In this document: positions 26,861-36,594 of the stretch, piece after piece | Layout of the letters: each line of letters opens with the position of its first letter | Numbering within the stretch: the stretch's first letter is position 1 | Source: a bacterium | GTDB lineage: Bacteria > Actinomycetota > Acidimicrobiia > Acidimicrobiales > CATQHL01 | Length of the DNA stretch: 64,000 bases | NCBI GenBank assembly: GCA_026708055.1 | Contig: JAPOVS010000035.1 | Location: forward strand, 36,743 to 100,742 | Reading direction: 5' to 3' | Notes under the pieces: generated by a model | The model's input: the letters and a program-made list of their open reading frames with translations, nothing else | Databases searched by the model: none | Told to the model about the DNA's origin: nothing | Program-made: the position numbers and the translations under genes

Positions 26861-28168
26861 ATGACACTGCGTGATGCCATGGCGTGGCTGGACCGCCACG
26901 TCAACCTGGAGGCCGCCGCCGGAAAGGTGCACGGTCTGTCGCTGGACCGGATGCGGTCGCTGGCGGCGGTGTTGGGGGACCCCCAGCGGGACTTCCCGGC
27001 GGTCCACATCACCGGTACCAACGGCAAGGGATCCACGGCGCACCTGATCAGCCGCCTGTTGGCGGCGAGGGGGCTGTACGCCGGGACCTACATGAGCCCG
27101 CATGTCAGCAGCATCAACGAGCGCATACAGCTGGCCGGCACCCCCGTCACCGACGACATGCTCGCCGGACTGCTGGGGGACGTGCGGCGGGTGGTCGAGG
27201 CCGCCGGGCTCGAACCCTCCTGGTTCGAGATCATGACCGGCGCGGCGCTGCGCTGCTTCGCCGACACCGCCGTGGACGTGGCCGTCGTGGAGGTCGGAAA
27301 GCTGGGACGCTACGACGCCACCAACGTGGTCGACGGCGACGTGGCAGTGGTCACGAACGTGGGGGAGGACCACACCGACGGCGGTCCCGGATGGCGGGCG
27401 GCGGTGGCGTGGGAGAAGGCCGGCATCGTGAAACCCGGGGCGGTGCTGGTTCTCGGGGAGACCGATCCGGCTCTCCGCGAGGTGTTCTGCGAGGTCGGAC
27501 CCTCCCGGACGGTCCTGCGGGGCGAGGACTTCGCCTGCGCCCGCAACGACCTGGCCCTGGGCGGCAGGATGTTGGACATCACCGCTGCCGGTCGCTACGA
27601 GGACGTGTTCCTGGAGCTGCACGGCCGGCATCAGGGCGACAACGCGGCGCTGGCGTTGGCCGCCTGCGAGGCGTTCTTCGACTCCCCGCTGCCCACCGAA
27701 GTGGTCAGCGAGGCGTTCGCCGGCGCCGGGCTGCCGGGGCGCCTGGAGGTCGTCGGGCGGGCGCCGCTGACCGTGGTCGACGGCGCGCACAACCCCGACG
27801 GGGCCTCCGCCGCCCGCGTCGCGCTCGAGGAGGACTTCGCCGGTGCGGCCCGCACCTTCATGGTCATCGGCATGATGCGCGAGCGCGACCCGGGGCGGAT
27901 GTTCTCCGAGATCGGCGCCCACCGCTGCGAACTGCTCGTCACCACCACCGCACCGTCGCCCCGCGGCATCCCTGCGGTAGAACTGGCCCGCATCGCCGGC
28001 GAGGCGGGCATCCGCTGCGAGGCCGTCGAGGATCCCGCCGCCGCCGTCCGGCACGCCCGGGCGCAAGCGGCCGACGGCGACCTGGTCTTCGTGTCGGGTT
28101 CCCTTTACGTGGCCGGTGCCGCGCGCAGCGCCGAAACGATCGAATCAGCCACCACCTGGAGCTTCTAG
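26861..28168 (+). CDS. folC: Folylpolyglutamate/dihydrofolate synthase
   Basis: ATP-dependent Mur-ligase-fold enzyme that adds glutamate to dihydropteroate and reduced folates. The 435-residue product has the P-loop HITGTNGKGSTAHLI near residue 45, the YMSPHVSSINERIQ loop, VVEVGKLGRYDATN, the GEDHTD segment and the C-terminal domain start VVDGAHNPDGA. Length is normal. It lies 74 nt after clpX on the same strand, probably in the same or an overlapping transcript. Confidence 0.92.
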   Translation: MTLRDAMAWLDRHVNLEAAAGKVHGLSLDRMRSLAAVLGDPQRDFPAVHITGTNGKGSTAHLISRLLAARGLYAGTYMSPHVSSINERIQLAGTPVTDDMLAGLLGDVRRVVEAAGLEPSWFEIMTGAALRCFADTAVDVAVVEVGKLGRYDATNVVDGDVAVVTNVGEDHTDGGPGWRAAVAWEKAGIVKPGAVLVLGETDPALREVFCEVGPSRTVLRGEDFACARNDLALGGRMLDITAAGRYEDVFLELHGRHQGDNAALALAACEAFFDSPLPTEVVSEAFAGAGLPGRLEVVGRAPLTVVDGAHNPDGASAARVALEEDFAGAARTFMVIGMMRERDPGRMFSEIGAHRCELLVTTTAPSPRGIPAVELARIAGEAGIRCEAVEDPAAAVRHARAQAADGDLVFVSGSLYVAGAARSAETIESATTWSF

Positions 28169-28323
28169 GGAAGAACGACTCGTACGGTCCGTGTGGAAGC
28201 AGGAGGGCGGAGGACGCCGGGGCGGAGCCGGATCGATTACGCAGGCGAGCGCCGGCGGTGGCAGCGGCGGCCCTCGCCCGGTCCGCGGCACCCGGACTCC
28301 CGCCCGGGCCCCACCGGCGCAGG

Positions 28324-28329
28324 TAGCCT
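28324..28329 (+). promoter_or_regulatory. -10 box TAGCCT upstream of ndk
   Basis: TAGCCT lies 50 nt before ndk in the 211-nt gap after folC. The gap otherwise shows only GC-rich sequence with no gene. A transcript would start near 28336 and carry a 45-nt leader with a weak GCGGGA ribosome-binding site. Confidence 0.35.
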
Positions 28330-28379
28330 GACTCCCGGTCCCCGGGCGGGGTATCTCGGAGCGAATCGGAGCGGGAAAG

Positions 28380-28793
28380 ATGGGCGCAACGCTGGTGCTG
28401 TGCAAGCCGGACGCGGTCGAGCGCGGCCTCGTGGGCGAGATCCTGAGCCGGTTCGAGCGCAAGGGGTTGCGGATCGCCGCGGCTCGGCTCCTGCAGATCG
28501 ACGCCGACCTGGCGGCGCGCCACTACGCCGAGCACGTCGAGAAGCCGTTCTACGCCGAGTTGCGTGACTTCATCGGCCGCTCGCCGACGTTGGCCCTCGT
28601 GCTGGAGGGGCCCGAGGAGACCTACGCCATCGTGCGCACCCTGATGGGCCCGACGAACCCTGCAGGCGCCCCGCCGGGGACGATCCGCGGCGATTTCGGC
28701 CTGGAGGTCACCGAGAACCTCGTGCACGGCAGCGACAGCGAGGCCGCCGCCGCGCGGGAGATCGCCCTGTTCTTCGGTGATCTGGACATCTGA
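28380..28793 (+). CDS. ndk: Nucleoside diphosphate kinase
   Basis: Transfers the terminal phosphate between nucleoside triphosphates and diphosphates by a phospho-His intermediate. The 137-residue product has [29 protein letters not shown], the nucleotide-binding [19 protein letters not shown] block and the active-site His in NLVHGSDS. Length is typical. hisS begins 5 nt after its stop. Confidence 0.95.
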   Translation: MGATLVLCKPDAVERGLVGEILSRFERKGLRIAAARLLQIDADLAARHYAEHVEKPFYAELRDFIGRSPTLALVLEGPEETYAIVRTLMGPTNPAGAPPGTIRGDFGLEVTENLVHGSDSEAAAAREIALFFGDLDI

Positions 28794-28798
28794 GCGCC

Positions 28799-30097
28799 AT
28801 GTCACTGCAGGCGCCGCGGGGCACGCGCGACATCCTGGCGCCGGACTCCGCGAGGCTGCGCGCCCTGGTGGACGCCTTCGCCACCGTTGCCGAACTGGGG
28901 GGTTACGGCCAGGTCGTCTCGCCGATGTTCGAGCAGATCGAAGTGTTCCAGCGCGTGGGCGAGGCCACCGACATCGTCTCCAAGGAGATGTACCAGTTCC
29001 GGGACCCCGGCGACCGGCACCTGGCGCTGCGCCCCGAGTTGACCGCTTCGCTGGCCCGGGCCTTCGTGCAGCACCGGCCCCCGCTGCCGTGGAAAGCGTG
29101 GTACGAGGGTCCGCAGTTCCGTTACGAGAAGCCCCAGGCAGGCCGCTTCCGGCAGTTCAACCAGGTCGGAGCGGAGCTGTTCGGCAGCGACGACCCGCAG
29201 GCTGACGTGGATGTGATCGCGCTGGCGTGGCGCTTCTGTGCAGGTCTCGGTCTCCGGCGGTTGCGCCTCGTGGTGAATTCCCTGGGCGATCGCGCAGACC
29301 GGGCCGCCTACCGGGAGGCGCTGGCCGCCTACTTCGAGCAGCGGGCGGGTGAGTTGTCCGCGCAGGGACGGGAGACGCTGGGTCGCAACCCGCTGCGCCT
29401 GCTGGACTCCAAGCGCCCCGAGGACCGGGCCGTCGTGGCCGGCGCCCCGGGCATCGAGGACTACTGGAGCCCGGCGGCAGCCGAGCACTTCGCCGCGGTG
29501 CTGGCCGGACTGGAGGCGCTGGGCATTCCCTTCGAGCGCAACTCTCGGCTGGTGCGGGGGCTGGACTACTACCGGCGCACCGCTTTCGAACTGGCCTCCG
29601 ATGCGCTCGACGGCGCCCAGGACGCAGTCGGCGGCGGCGGTCGCTACGACGGTCTGGTGGCCGATCTGGGCGGTCCCGAGGTACCGGGCGTGGGCTTCGC
29701 GCTCGGCGTGGATCGCCTGCTGCTGGCCTGCGACGCCGAGGACACCTTCCCGGCGCCCTCGGGAGCGGCGGAGGTGTTCGTGGTGGACGTGACCGGCGGT
29801 CGGGAGGCCACGCTGCTGGCCGAGGAGTTGCGCCGGGCAGGCGTCCGGGTGGAGCGGGCCTTCGACGGCCGCTCCATGAAGGCGCAGATGAAGGCGGCGG
29901 ACCGTTCCGGGGCGCGCTGGGCGCTGCTGGTCGGTCCCGACGAGTTGGCCGGCGGGGTGGTGTCGCTGCGCCGGATGCGCGGCCACGAGGCCGCGGAGGT
30001 GCCGGCGTCGGTCCAGCGGCGGATCCCCCGCGCCGACGTCGCGGCCGAGTTGGCCCGGCTGCTGGCCGGGGGCGCCGCAGAGGGGAGCGCGCCGTGA
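28799..30097 (+). CDS. hisS: Histidyl-tRNA synthetase
   Basis: Class II synthetase that charges tRNA-His. The 432-residue product has the N-terminal APRGTRDILAPDS, motif 2 LRPELTASLARAFVQH, the histidine-binding LVRGLDYYRRTAFEL, motif 3 GVGFALGVDRLLLA and a C-terminal anticodon-binding domain. It starts 5 nt after ndk and overlaps aspS by 4 nt (GTGA). Confidence 0.95.
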   Translation: MSLQAPRGTRDILAPDSARLRALVDAFATVAELGGYGQVVSPMFEQIEVFQRVGEATDIVSKEMYQFRDPGDRHLALRPELTASLARAFVQHRPPLPWKAWYEGPQFRYEKPQAGRFRQFNQVGAELFGSDDPQADVDVIALAWRFCAGLGLRRLRLVVNSLGDRADRAAYREALAAYFEQRAGELSAQGRETLGRNPLRLLDSKRPEDRAVVAGAPGIEDYWSPAAAEHFAAVLAGLEALGIPFERNSRLVRGLDYYRRTAFELASDALDGAQDAVGGGGRYDGLVADLGGPEVPGVGFALGVDRLLLACDAEDTFPAPSGAAEVFVVDVTGGREATLLAEELRRAGVRVERAFDGRSMKAQMKAADRSGARWALLVGPDELAGGVVSLRRMRGHEAAEVPASVQRRIPRADVAAELARLLAGGAAEGSAP

Positions 30098-31845
30098 ACG
30101 AGGCGAGAGGCATGCGGACCCGCTACTGCGGCGAGCTCGGCGCCGCTGACGCCGGCAGTCCCGTCGTCGTCTGCGGCTGGGTGGACCGGCGCCGCACCCA
30201 CGGCGAGCATCTGGCCTTCCTGGACGTGCGGGACCACACGGGCGTCGTGCAGTGCGTCGTGGACGAGCGCATCGACGCCCGCAGCGAGTACGTCGTGCGC
30301 ATCGCGGGGATCGTGCGGGAGCGGCCCGAGGGCACGGCCAACCCGGCGCTGTCCACCGGCGAGGTGGAGATCGGCGACTGCAGCACCGAGATCCTCAAGC
30401 GGGCCGAGCCGATGCCCATCCCGCTGCACGGCGACGTGGACGAGAACCTCCGACTGCGCTACCGCTACCTGGACCTCCGCCGGGCGCGCATGCAGCGCAA
30501 CCTGCGCATCCGGGCTCGGGTCAACGCCGCCATCCGGGAGGCCATGGACGCGCAGGGATTCGTGGAGATCGAGACGCCGATGCTCGTGGCCTCCACCCCC
30601 GAGGGGGCGCGGGACTTCGTGGTGCCCTCCCGGCTGCACCCGGGCGACTTCTACGCCCTGCCGCAGAGCCCGCAGCTCTTCAAGCAGCTCTGCATGGTGG
30701 GCGGCCTCGACCGCTACTACCAGATCGCCCGCTGCCTGCGCGACGAGGACCTGCGGGCGGACCGGCAGTTCGAGTTCATGCAGCTCGACGCCGAGGCCGC
30801 CTTCGTGGGCGCCGATGAGGTCCTCGACTTCATCACCACCGCCGTCAGCCACACGGTGGACGTGGTGACCGGCTCCCCCTTGGGCGAGGTGCCGATCATC
30901 ACCTGGAACGATGCCATGGAGCGCTACGGCAGCGACAAGCCCGACACCCGCTTCGGCATGGAGTTGATCGACTGCACCGACCTGTTCGCTGCAACGCAGG
31001 CGCGGGTCTTCCAGGTGCCGTGCGTCAAGGGCATCACGGTCGCCGGGGGGGCCGACATGGGCCGCAACCGGATCGATGAGCTGACCGCCGCCTGCAAACG
31101 CTGGGGGGCCAAGGGTCTGGCGTGGTTCAGGATCGGTGAGGCCGGCGAGGACGGTGCGCTGGCCCTCGACGGGGCGCTCAGCAAGTTCATGTCGCCCGAG
31201 GAGCAGGCGGCTCTGCCGCAGCGGCTGGAAGCCGCACCCGGCGACATGATCATGCTCATCGCGGATGAGCGGCGAGTGGCGAACCGGGTGCTGGGCCTGC
31301 TGCGCTTGGAGCTGGGGCGCCCGCCGGTGGCCGAGGGCGGCTTGGCGCCGCTGTGGGTCGTGGACTTCCCGCTGTTCGAGGACATCGACGAGGAGGGGAA
31401 CCCGCAACCCGCCCACCACCCGTTCACGATGCCGCATCCCGACGATCTGGACTACCTCGTGCGGGGCGGCGGCGAATCGCTGCTGCGGGTGCGGTCTCAG
31501 GCCTACGACCTGGTGATCAACGGCTGGGAGCTGGGCTCGGGCAGCGTGCGGATCCACGACGCCGACATTCAGAGGCAGGTTTTCGCCACCCTCGGCATCG
31601 ACGCGGACGAGGCCGAGCGCCGCTTCGGCTTCCTGCTGGAGGCCTTCGGCTACGGGGCGCCGCCGCATGCCGGGTTCGCCTTCGGCATCGACCGGCTGGC
31701 GGCGCTGCTGGCGGGCGAGGAGAACATCCGCGAGGTGATCGCGTTCCCGAAGACCCAATCGGGTGCCGACCCGCTGACGAGCGCGCCGGGTCCCGTCGAG
31801 CCTGCCCACTTGGCCGAACTCGGCCTTCGCCTCCGCCCCTCCTGA
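30094..31845 (+). CDS. aspS: Aspartyl-tRNA synthetase (bacterial type)
   Basis: Class II synthetase that charges tRNA-Asp. The 583-residue product has an N-terminal OB fold (VVCGWVDRRRTHGEHLAFLD), motif 2 RCLRDEDLRADRQFEFMQLD, the bacterial GAD insertion (about residues 285-400) and motif 3 GFAFGIDRLAALLAG. The GTG at 30094 overlaps the hisS stop; ATG 30112 is a possible later start. hisS-aspS pairs like this are common. Whether it also charges tRNA-Asn cannot be decided by eye. Confidence 0.95.
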   Translation: MNEARGMRTRYCGELGAADAGSPVVVCGWVDRRRTHGEHLAFLDVRDHTGVVQCVVDERIDARSEYVVRIAGIVRERPEGTANPALSTGEVEIGDCSTEILKRAEPMPIPLHGDVDENLRLRYRYLDLRRARMQRNLRIRARVNAAIREAMDAQGFVEIETPMLVASTPEGARDFVVPSRLHPGDFYALPQSPQLFKQLCMVGGLDRYYQIARCLRDEDLRADRQFEFMQLDAEAAFVGADEVLDFITTAVSHTVDVVTGSPLGEVPIITWNDAMERYGSDKPDTRFGMELIDCTDLFAATQARVFQVPCVKGITVAGGADMGRNRIDELTAACKRWGAKGLAWFRIGEAGEDGALALDGALSKFMSPEEQAALPQRLEAAPGDMIMLIADERRVANRVLGLLRLELGRPPVAEGGLAPLWVVDFPLFEDIDEEGNPQPAHHPFTMPHPDDLDYLVRGGGESLLRVRSQAYDLVINGWELGSGSVRIHDADIQRQVFATLGIDADEAERRFGFLLEAFGYGAPPHAGFAFGIDRLAALLAGEENIREVIAFPKTQSGADPLTSAPGPVEPAHLAELGLRLRPS

Positions 31846-31892
31846 GGGCGCCGGCCTGTATGACCGGCGAATCTTCAGCAGACTCGTAGCCG

Positions 31893-33221
31893 ATGGCCGA
31901 CAGTCTGTTCGCCGACCGGGCCCGCCGCGAGGGGATACGCCGCCAACCCCTGGCGGCCCGCTTGCGTCCCCGGACCCTGGACGGGATCGTCGGCCAGGAC
32001 CACCTGCTGGGTCCGGGCGCCCCGCTACGCCTGCTCATCGAGGCCGACAGGGTGTCGTCGCTGGTGCTCTGGGGACCGGCCGGCACCGGCAAGACGACGA
32101 TCGCCGAGGTCATCGCCGCCAGCACCGCCAAAGCGTTTGTCGCCCGCAGCGCCGTTTCCGCCACCGTCAAGGATGTCCGCGCCGAGTTGGCTGCGGCCAC
32201 CCAGCGCCTGGGCGAACACGGACAGGGCACCATCCTGTTCCTCGACGAGGTGCACCGCTTCAACAAGGCGCAGCAGGACGCCCTGCTGCCGGCGGTGGAG
32301 TCCGGGCTGATCGTGCTCGTGGGGGCGACCACGGAGAACCCCTACTTCGAGGTGAACCCGCCGCTGCTGTCACGCTCGACGCTTTTCCGGTTGCACCCCC
32401 TCGACGATGAGGCCCTGGGCGTGCTGCTGCAGCGGGGCCTGGAGGCGACAGGTGCGGGCGCCGCCCCCGACGCCTTGGAGCACCTCGTGACGCGGGCGGG
32501 GGGCGACGGGCGGGCCGCCCTGGGTGCCCTGGAGGTGGCCGTCGCCCTCGCCGGCGAGCGCGCCGAGCCACCCGAGGTGCGCCTTGCCGACGCCGAGGCG
32601 GCGGTCGACGCCGCCGCCATGGGGTACGGCATCGACGACCACTACGACGTGGCGAGCGCCTTCATCAAGAGCATCCGCGGATCGGATCCCGACGCCGGCC
32701 TGTACTGGCTGGCCCGGATGCTGGAGGCCGGCGAGGATCCCCGCTTCGTGGCACGGCGCCTGGTGATCCTGGCGTCGGAGGACGTGGGGATGGCCGATCC
32801 TCAGGGCCTGCTGGTGGCCGACGCCGCCGCCCGCGCCGTGGAGTACGTGGGGCTGCCCGAGGCCGCCCTGAACCTGGCGCACGCGGTCGTGTATCTGGCC
32901 ACGGCTCCGAAGTCCAACCGGGTCACCGTCGCCCTGAGCCGGGCCCGCGAGGAGGTCCGCTCCCGCCGTGGCGAGGTGCCCCCGCATCTCCGCGACGCCC
33001 ACTACCGGGGAGCCAAGGGACTGGGCCACGGCGAGGGCTACGAGTACCCCCACGACGACCCCCGCGGCTGGCGCCCCCAGCAGCACCGCCCCGACGAAGC
33101 CGGCGAAGGCGTGTACTACGAGCCGTCGCCCCACGGCGTCGAGCAGGAGATCCACGACCGCTGGCTGCGCGCCCGCCGGCAGCCGCCGCCGGGCGAGGAG
33201 CCCGAGGACCCCGTGCGATGA
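31893..33221 (+). CDS. rarA: Replication-associated recombination protein A (RarA/MgsA AAA+ ATPase)
   Basis: Clamp-loader-like AAA+ ATPase acting at stalled replication forks. The 442-residue product shows LDGIVGQDHLLGPGAPLR, Walker A GPAGTGKTT, Walker B ILFLDEVHRFNKAQQDALLP, sensor-1 GATTENPYFEVN and the C-terminal tetramerisation region (NRVTVALSRAREEV to HYRGAKGLGHGEGYEYPHDD). It follows aspS after 47 nt on the same strand; the aspS-rarA neighbourhood is common in actinobacteria. Confidence 0.93.
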   Translation: MADSLFADRARREGIRRQPLAARLRPRTLDGIVGQDHLLGPGAPLRLLIEADRVSSLVLWGPAGTGKTTIAEVIAASTAKAFVARSAVSATVKDVRAELAAATQRLGEHGQGTILFLDEVHRFNKAQQDALLPAVESGLIVLVGATTENPYFEVNPPLLSRSTLFRLHPLDDEALGVLLQRGLEATGAGAAPDALEHLVTRAGGDGRAALGALEVAVALAGERAEPPEVRLADAEAAVDAAAMGYGIDDHYDVASAFIKSIRGSDPDAGLYWLARMLEAGEDPRFVARRLVILASEDVGMADPQGLLVADAAARAVEYVGLPEAALNLAHAVVYLATAPKSNRVTVALSRAREEVRSRRGEVPPHLRDAHYRGAKGLGHGEGYEYPHDDPRGWRPQQHRPDEAGEGVYYEPSPHGVEQEIHDRWLRARRQPPPGEEPEDPVR

Positions 33222-33270
33222 TCGTGGTGGCCGCGGTGCCACCATGCACGAACAGCCGCCGGGTCAGGCG

Positions 33271-33276
33271 TACTGT
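33271..33276 (+). promoter_or_regulatory. -10 box TACTGT upstream of the exported protein gene
   Basis: TACTGT lies about 45 nt before the TTG start at 33319, upstream of an AGGAG ribosome-binding site. Confidence 0.35.
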
Positions 33277-33318
33277 CAAGCTACGCGGGAGCCCGATTGA
33301 GCATCGCAGGAGCACTTG

Positions 33319-34995
33319 TTGAGAGTTCGACTCGATCCGATGCGCATCGGCTCCTGGTGGTGCCGGGTCTCTCGATACCCGATGCGGAGGCCCTTCTCCC
33401 GCCGCTCGCTGGCGCTGCTCGCCGTCCTGGCGGCACTTCTCCTGGCAGTGGTGTTGTCCGACTTGCCCGGCATCGAGGCCCCGGGGGATGCACGCACCAC
33501 CGATACGCCGGAGGCGCTGGCGCCCTCCGATGCGAACTCAACCTCGGCCGGGGTCACCGGAGAGAATGCCTCGACGCAAGGGACCGCGTCGGAAGCTCAG
33601 GGCACAACCGCGTCCACCGAACCGGAGCGCCATTGTCCACAGCGGATTCCGGAGGATCTTCGAATCACCGACACCTCTCCTGCGGCGGCCGGCATCGAGT
33701 TGTCGCAGGCGATGTACGACTGCGCCCACGAGGTCGGTCTGGCGTTCGCCACGAATACCGACGCGATCTCCACGCTGCTGTCCCGCGGGATTCGAGGCCC
33801 GCTGCTCCTAGTCGGTTCCTGGTTCGACGCCCCTCTGCTGGAAGAGATCAGGCGTCTCGCTCCGGAGCGGATCGTGGCCGCCGGGTTCGACCAGCGGATC
33901 CTTCCCCCCGCGCTCGCCGGCTTCGCCTTCGAACCGGTACCGGTGGATCAGCAGGCGACGTTCGCACCGCCCGAAGTGCCCTATGACCGCGTGTGGATCG
34001 TCGACGACGCTGAGGTGGCCGCGCCGTTGGCAGCCCTCGGCCACAGGATCGGCGTCGGGGTGGTCGCTCTGGCCGGTGATCTCCGAGCGGCCTCCCCGGA
34101 AGCGAGGGAGACGATCTCCGCCGCTTCGGAGGTGGAATTGCTCTCGGACTTCGGTGAGGATGCGGCTTGGCAGATGGACGTCATCCGTCGGGGCCATGAG
34201 ATACCCGGCGGTGGGCTGGTTATGTTCGGATCCGAGCCCGGTCGCCGCCTCGTGGCCATGTACGGCCATCCGGAGTCGGCAGGCCTCGGAGTCCTGGGAG
34301 AGCAGGGCCCCGGCGGGGGCGTCGAACGCCTCGGTTCCATCGTCGCCGGCTACGACGCGGACGGTTTCCGCGTCCTGGGCACTTTCGAGGTCATTGCCAC
34401 CGTCGCGTCCGCGGCCCCCGGTGCCGACGGGGACTATTCGAGGGTGACCGCTCTGGATGTGATCAGGCCCTGGGTCGAGGTCGCGGCCGCCAACGATCTG
34501 TACGTGGTCCTGGATCTGCAGCCGGGACGGACCGACTTCCTGACCCAGGCGAAGATCTACGAGGAGTTCCTTCGCCTCCCCCATGTCGGGCTCGCGCTGG
34601 ATCCGGAGTGGAGACTCAAGCCGAACCAGGTCCACATGGTCCAAGTCGGAACGGTGGACGCGGCGGAGATCAACCAGGTCTCCGAGTGGCTGGCCGCTCT
34701 TGTGCGGGAGGAGGCCCTCCCCCAGAAGCTGCTCATCGTTCACCAATTCCATGTCTCCATGATCACGAACCGTCATAGGATCGAGACTCCCCCCGAGCTC
34801 GCGGTGCTGATCCACATGGACGGTCACGGCAGTCCAGGGACCAAGCAAGGCACATGGGATGTCCTGACCGCCTTGCCCGATGCTGGCGGGTTCTACTGGG
34901 GTTGGAAGAACTTCTACGACGAGGACTCCCCGATGGCCACGCCGGATCGAGTGCTGAACCTCACCCCGACGCCGGTGTTCGTATCGTTCCAATAG
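33319..34995 (+). CDS. Exported protein of unknown function
   Basis: A 558-residue protein. Residues about 22-50 form a signal anchor (RRSLALLAVLAALLLAVVLS). Then comes a Thr/Ser/Ala-rich linker with many TAS and TQG steps to about residue 105. The N-terminal globular part (about 110-290) has ATNTDAISTLLSRGIRGPLL and GSWFDAPLLEEIRRL, resembling a cell-wall-binding or substrate-binding fold. The C-terminal part (about 290-558) contains LYVVLDLQPGRTDFLTQAKI, VGLALDPEWRL and LLIVHQFHVSMI, which looks like an alpha/beta barrel. I recognise the C-terminal part only as a conserved actinobacterial exported domain without known function. Start TTG 33319 is chosen 6 nt after AGGAG; TTG 33316 and ATG 33340 are alternatives. 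Confidence 0.65.
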   Translation: MRVRLDPMRIGSWWCRVSRYPMRRPFSRRSLALLAVLAALLLAVVLSDLPGIEAPGDARTTDTPEALAPSDANSTSAGVTGENASTQGTASEAQGTTASTEPERHCPQRIPEDLRITDTSPAAAGIELSQAMYDCAHEVGLAFATNTDAISTLLSRGIRGPLLLVGSWFDAPLLEEIRRLAPERIVAAGFDQRILPPALAGFAFEPVPVDQQATFAPPEVPYDRVWIVDDAEVAAPLAALGHRIGVGVVALAGDLRAASPEARETISAASEVELLSDFGEDAAWQMDVIRRGHEIPGGGLVMFGSEPGRRLVAMYGHPESAGLGVLGEQGPGGGVERLGSIVAGYDADGFRVLGTFEVIATVASAAPGADGDYSRVTALDVIRPWVEVAAANDLYVVLDLQPGRTDFLTQAKIYEEFLRLPHVGLALDPEWRLKPNQVHMVQVGTVDAAEINQVSEWLAALVREEALPQKLLIVHQFHVSMITNRHRIETPPELAVLIHMDGHGSPGTKQGTWDVLTALPDAGGFYWGWKNFYDEDSPMATPDRVLNLTPTPVFVSFQ

Positions 34996-34998
34996 TGG

Positions 34999-36330
34999 CT
35001 ACTGATTGCTGATCGACATGACGATGGCCCGCGCAATTCGATTCGCGATCGTACTTGGCGCGAGTCGCGCAATCCGGCCATCGGGAAGTCTCGCGATCCA
35101 CTTGTCTGCCTTCGGCAGCGGCAGTGTGAATTCCGCGACCCCCGGGGATTGCAGATCGTCCATCGTCCACTTGCGAAAGCCGGATTGATCCGGGACTGAC
35201 CACAAGATGGAAGGGCCGTGTCCGACTTTGCCTCCGGAGCGCAATTCGACGCTGCGGTAACCCGTCCATGCCAAGTAGCGACGGCTTGCCAATCCCGGCA
35301 CGTCAGTCGATAGCCGGAATAACCAAGAGTTGCCCGCCGGATCCCCGCGCGATAGAGCGACGTAGTCGTCAAGCAGCAGTTCATCTTCGTACCAGTGTGT
35401 CGATACTTGGCCCATGTCGCCCAGATCTCGTCTGAGGGCATCGTCGACAAGCGAGAAGAGGAGACGCACCGCGTCGTTCCAGATTGCGACCTGGCGCTCT
35501 TGGGCCTTGCGCAGTTCCGCCTGTGTCCGGTCATAGCCCCGTTGGGCTGTCGCGGTGCGCTCAAGATCCCGGAGTGCGTCCTCGGCGCGCGCCAAGATCA
35601 ACTCCGCGATTAGCCCTAGGTCGCCTCCGAGGTCGGACTCCGCTAGAGCTTCGTAGTATCGCGACCGATCCTTTCGGCGGATGATGATGCTCGGGAGGCC
35701 GGATCGGATCAGTTCCAGGTTCATGACCGCCCTCGCGGTCCGTCCGTTCCCGTCGCTGAATGGATGAATGTGAGCGAGCCATGTGTGTAGTACGACGGCT
35801 CGTAGGAGTGCAGGAGCGGACGAGTTCTTGCCCGACCACTCCTCCCAACCCTCCATGGAGGACATGACCTCCCCCCACGATCGGGGAGGCACATGAGGGG
35901 AGCCGGCAATGAGAACCTGTTCGGATCGGAAGAGGCCGGCTGTCGATCCGCCGAGAATCAAGGCGTGCAGTTCCTTTACCTGTGCAATATCGCTTGCCGT
36001 GTCGTCGTGGGCGAGTTCGACCATGCGCTCGAGTGCTCTCGACAGGTTGATCGCCGCTTCTGAGTAAGCCGGATCGTGTCCAGTGATCGTGACACCCCGC
36101 AGGATCGCCGCCTGAGTCTCGCCGACACTGAGCGTGCTTCCCTCGATCGCGTTCGACTCGGCGATCTGTTCAAAGCGCTTGTCGCCGAAGTAGGCGCGCA
36201 GGGTTTGTTCCGTGAGCCGTCCTTGGCTACGGAGTAAGTCCGCGCGCTGCTGGAGTCTTGCTGCCTTGTCGATGACCCAGCCGCCAGTGTCTTCAATGCT
36301 GTACGGGCTACCGGCAAGGTCGATAGTCAT
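34999..36330 (-). CDS. Fic/DOC-family protein (probable AMP-transferase)
   Basis: A 443-residue protein that probably transfers AMP from ATP to a protein hydroxyl. The Fic motif HPFSDGNGRTAR is intact around residue 190. An N-terminal inhibitory motif of the S/T-xxx-E-G/N type is present as SNAIEG near residue 60, so activity is expected to be self-restrained. The second half (about 250-443) is an additional domain with a winged-helix-like C-terminus. The gene stands alone on the minus strand, 3 nt from the end of the exported protein gene. A frameshifted copy of its last 25 codons lies at 38285-38356. Target unknown. Confidence 0.87.
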   Translation of the reverse strand: MTIDLAGSPYSIEDTGGWVIDKAARLQQRADLLRSQGRLTEQTLRAYFGDKRFEQIAESNAIEGSTLSVGETQAAILRGVTITGHDPAYSEAAINLSRALERMVELAHDDTASDIAQVKELHALILGGSTAGLFRSEQVLIAGSPHVPPRSWGEVMSSMEGWEEWSGKNSSAPALLRAVVLHTWLAHIHPFSDGNGRTARAVMNLELIRSGLPSIIIRRKDRSRYYEALAESDLGGDLGLIAELILARAEDALRDLERTATAQRGYDRTQAELRKAQERQVAIWNDAVRLLFSLVDDALRRDLGDMGQVSTHWYEDELLLDDYVALSRGDPAGNSWLFRLSTDVPGLASRRYLAWTGYRSVELRSGGKVGHGPSILWSVPDQSGFRKWTMDDLQSPGVAEFTLPLPKADKWIARLPDGRIARLAPSTIANRIARAIVMSISNQ

Positions 36331-36594
36331 TGGAATCCCTTGCGTGCTTGACCGGGCGAGCCGCCGGTTCGGCGCTCCTTGACCCGGCTAGATTCGGCTT
36401 CACCCTACCGGTGAGCAGGTGCCGAAATGAACGATCCCCCGCCGGTTGATGTCCGCTGATCGAACTTGAGGGGCAGCCGCGCCGAGTGCAGCCGCGCCGC
36501 CCCCTGCCGCACCCACCACCACGACGACGACCCCAGCCGCGCCAGCGACGACGAACACCCCAAACCGCCCGCCCGGGTCCGGCCGCGCGACGGC

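Noticed and set aside
28169..28379. Possible structured RNA gene in the folC-ndk gap
   Set aside because: GC-rich sequence with many chance stems, but no conserved signature of SRP RNA, RNase P RNA or tmRNA could be found by eye.
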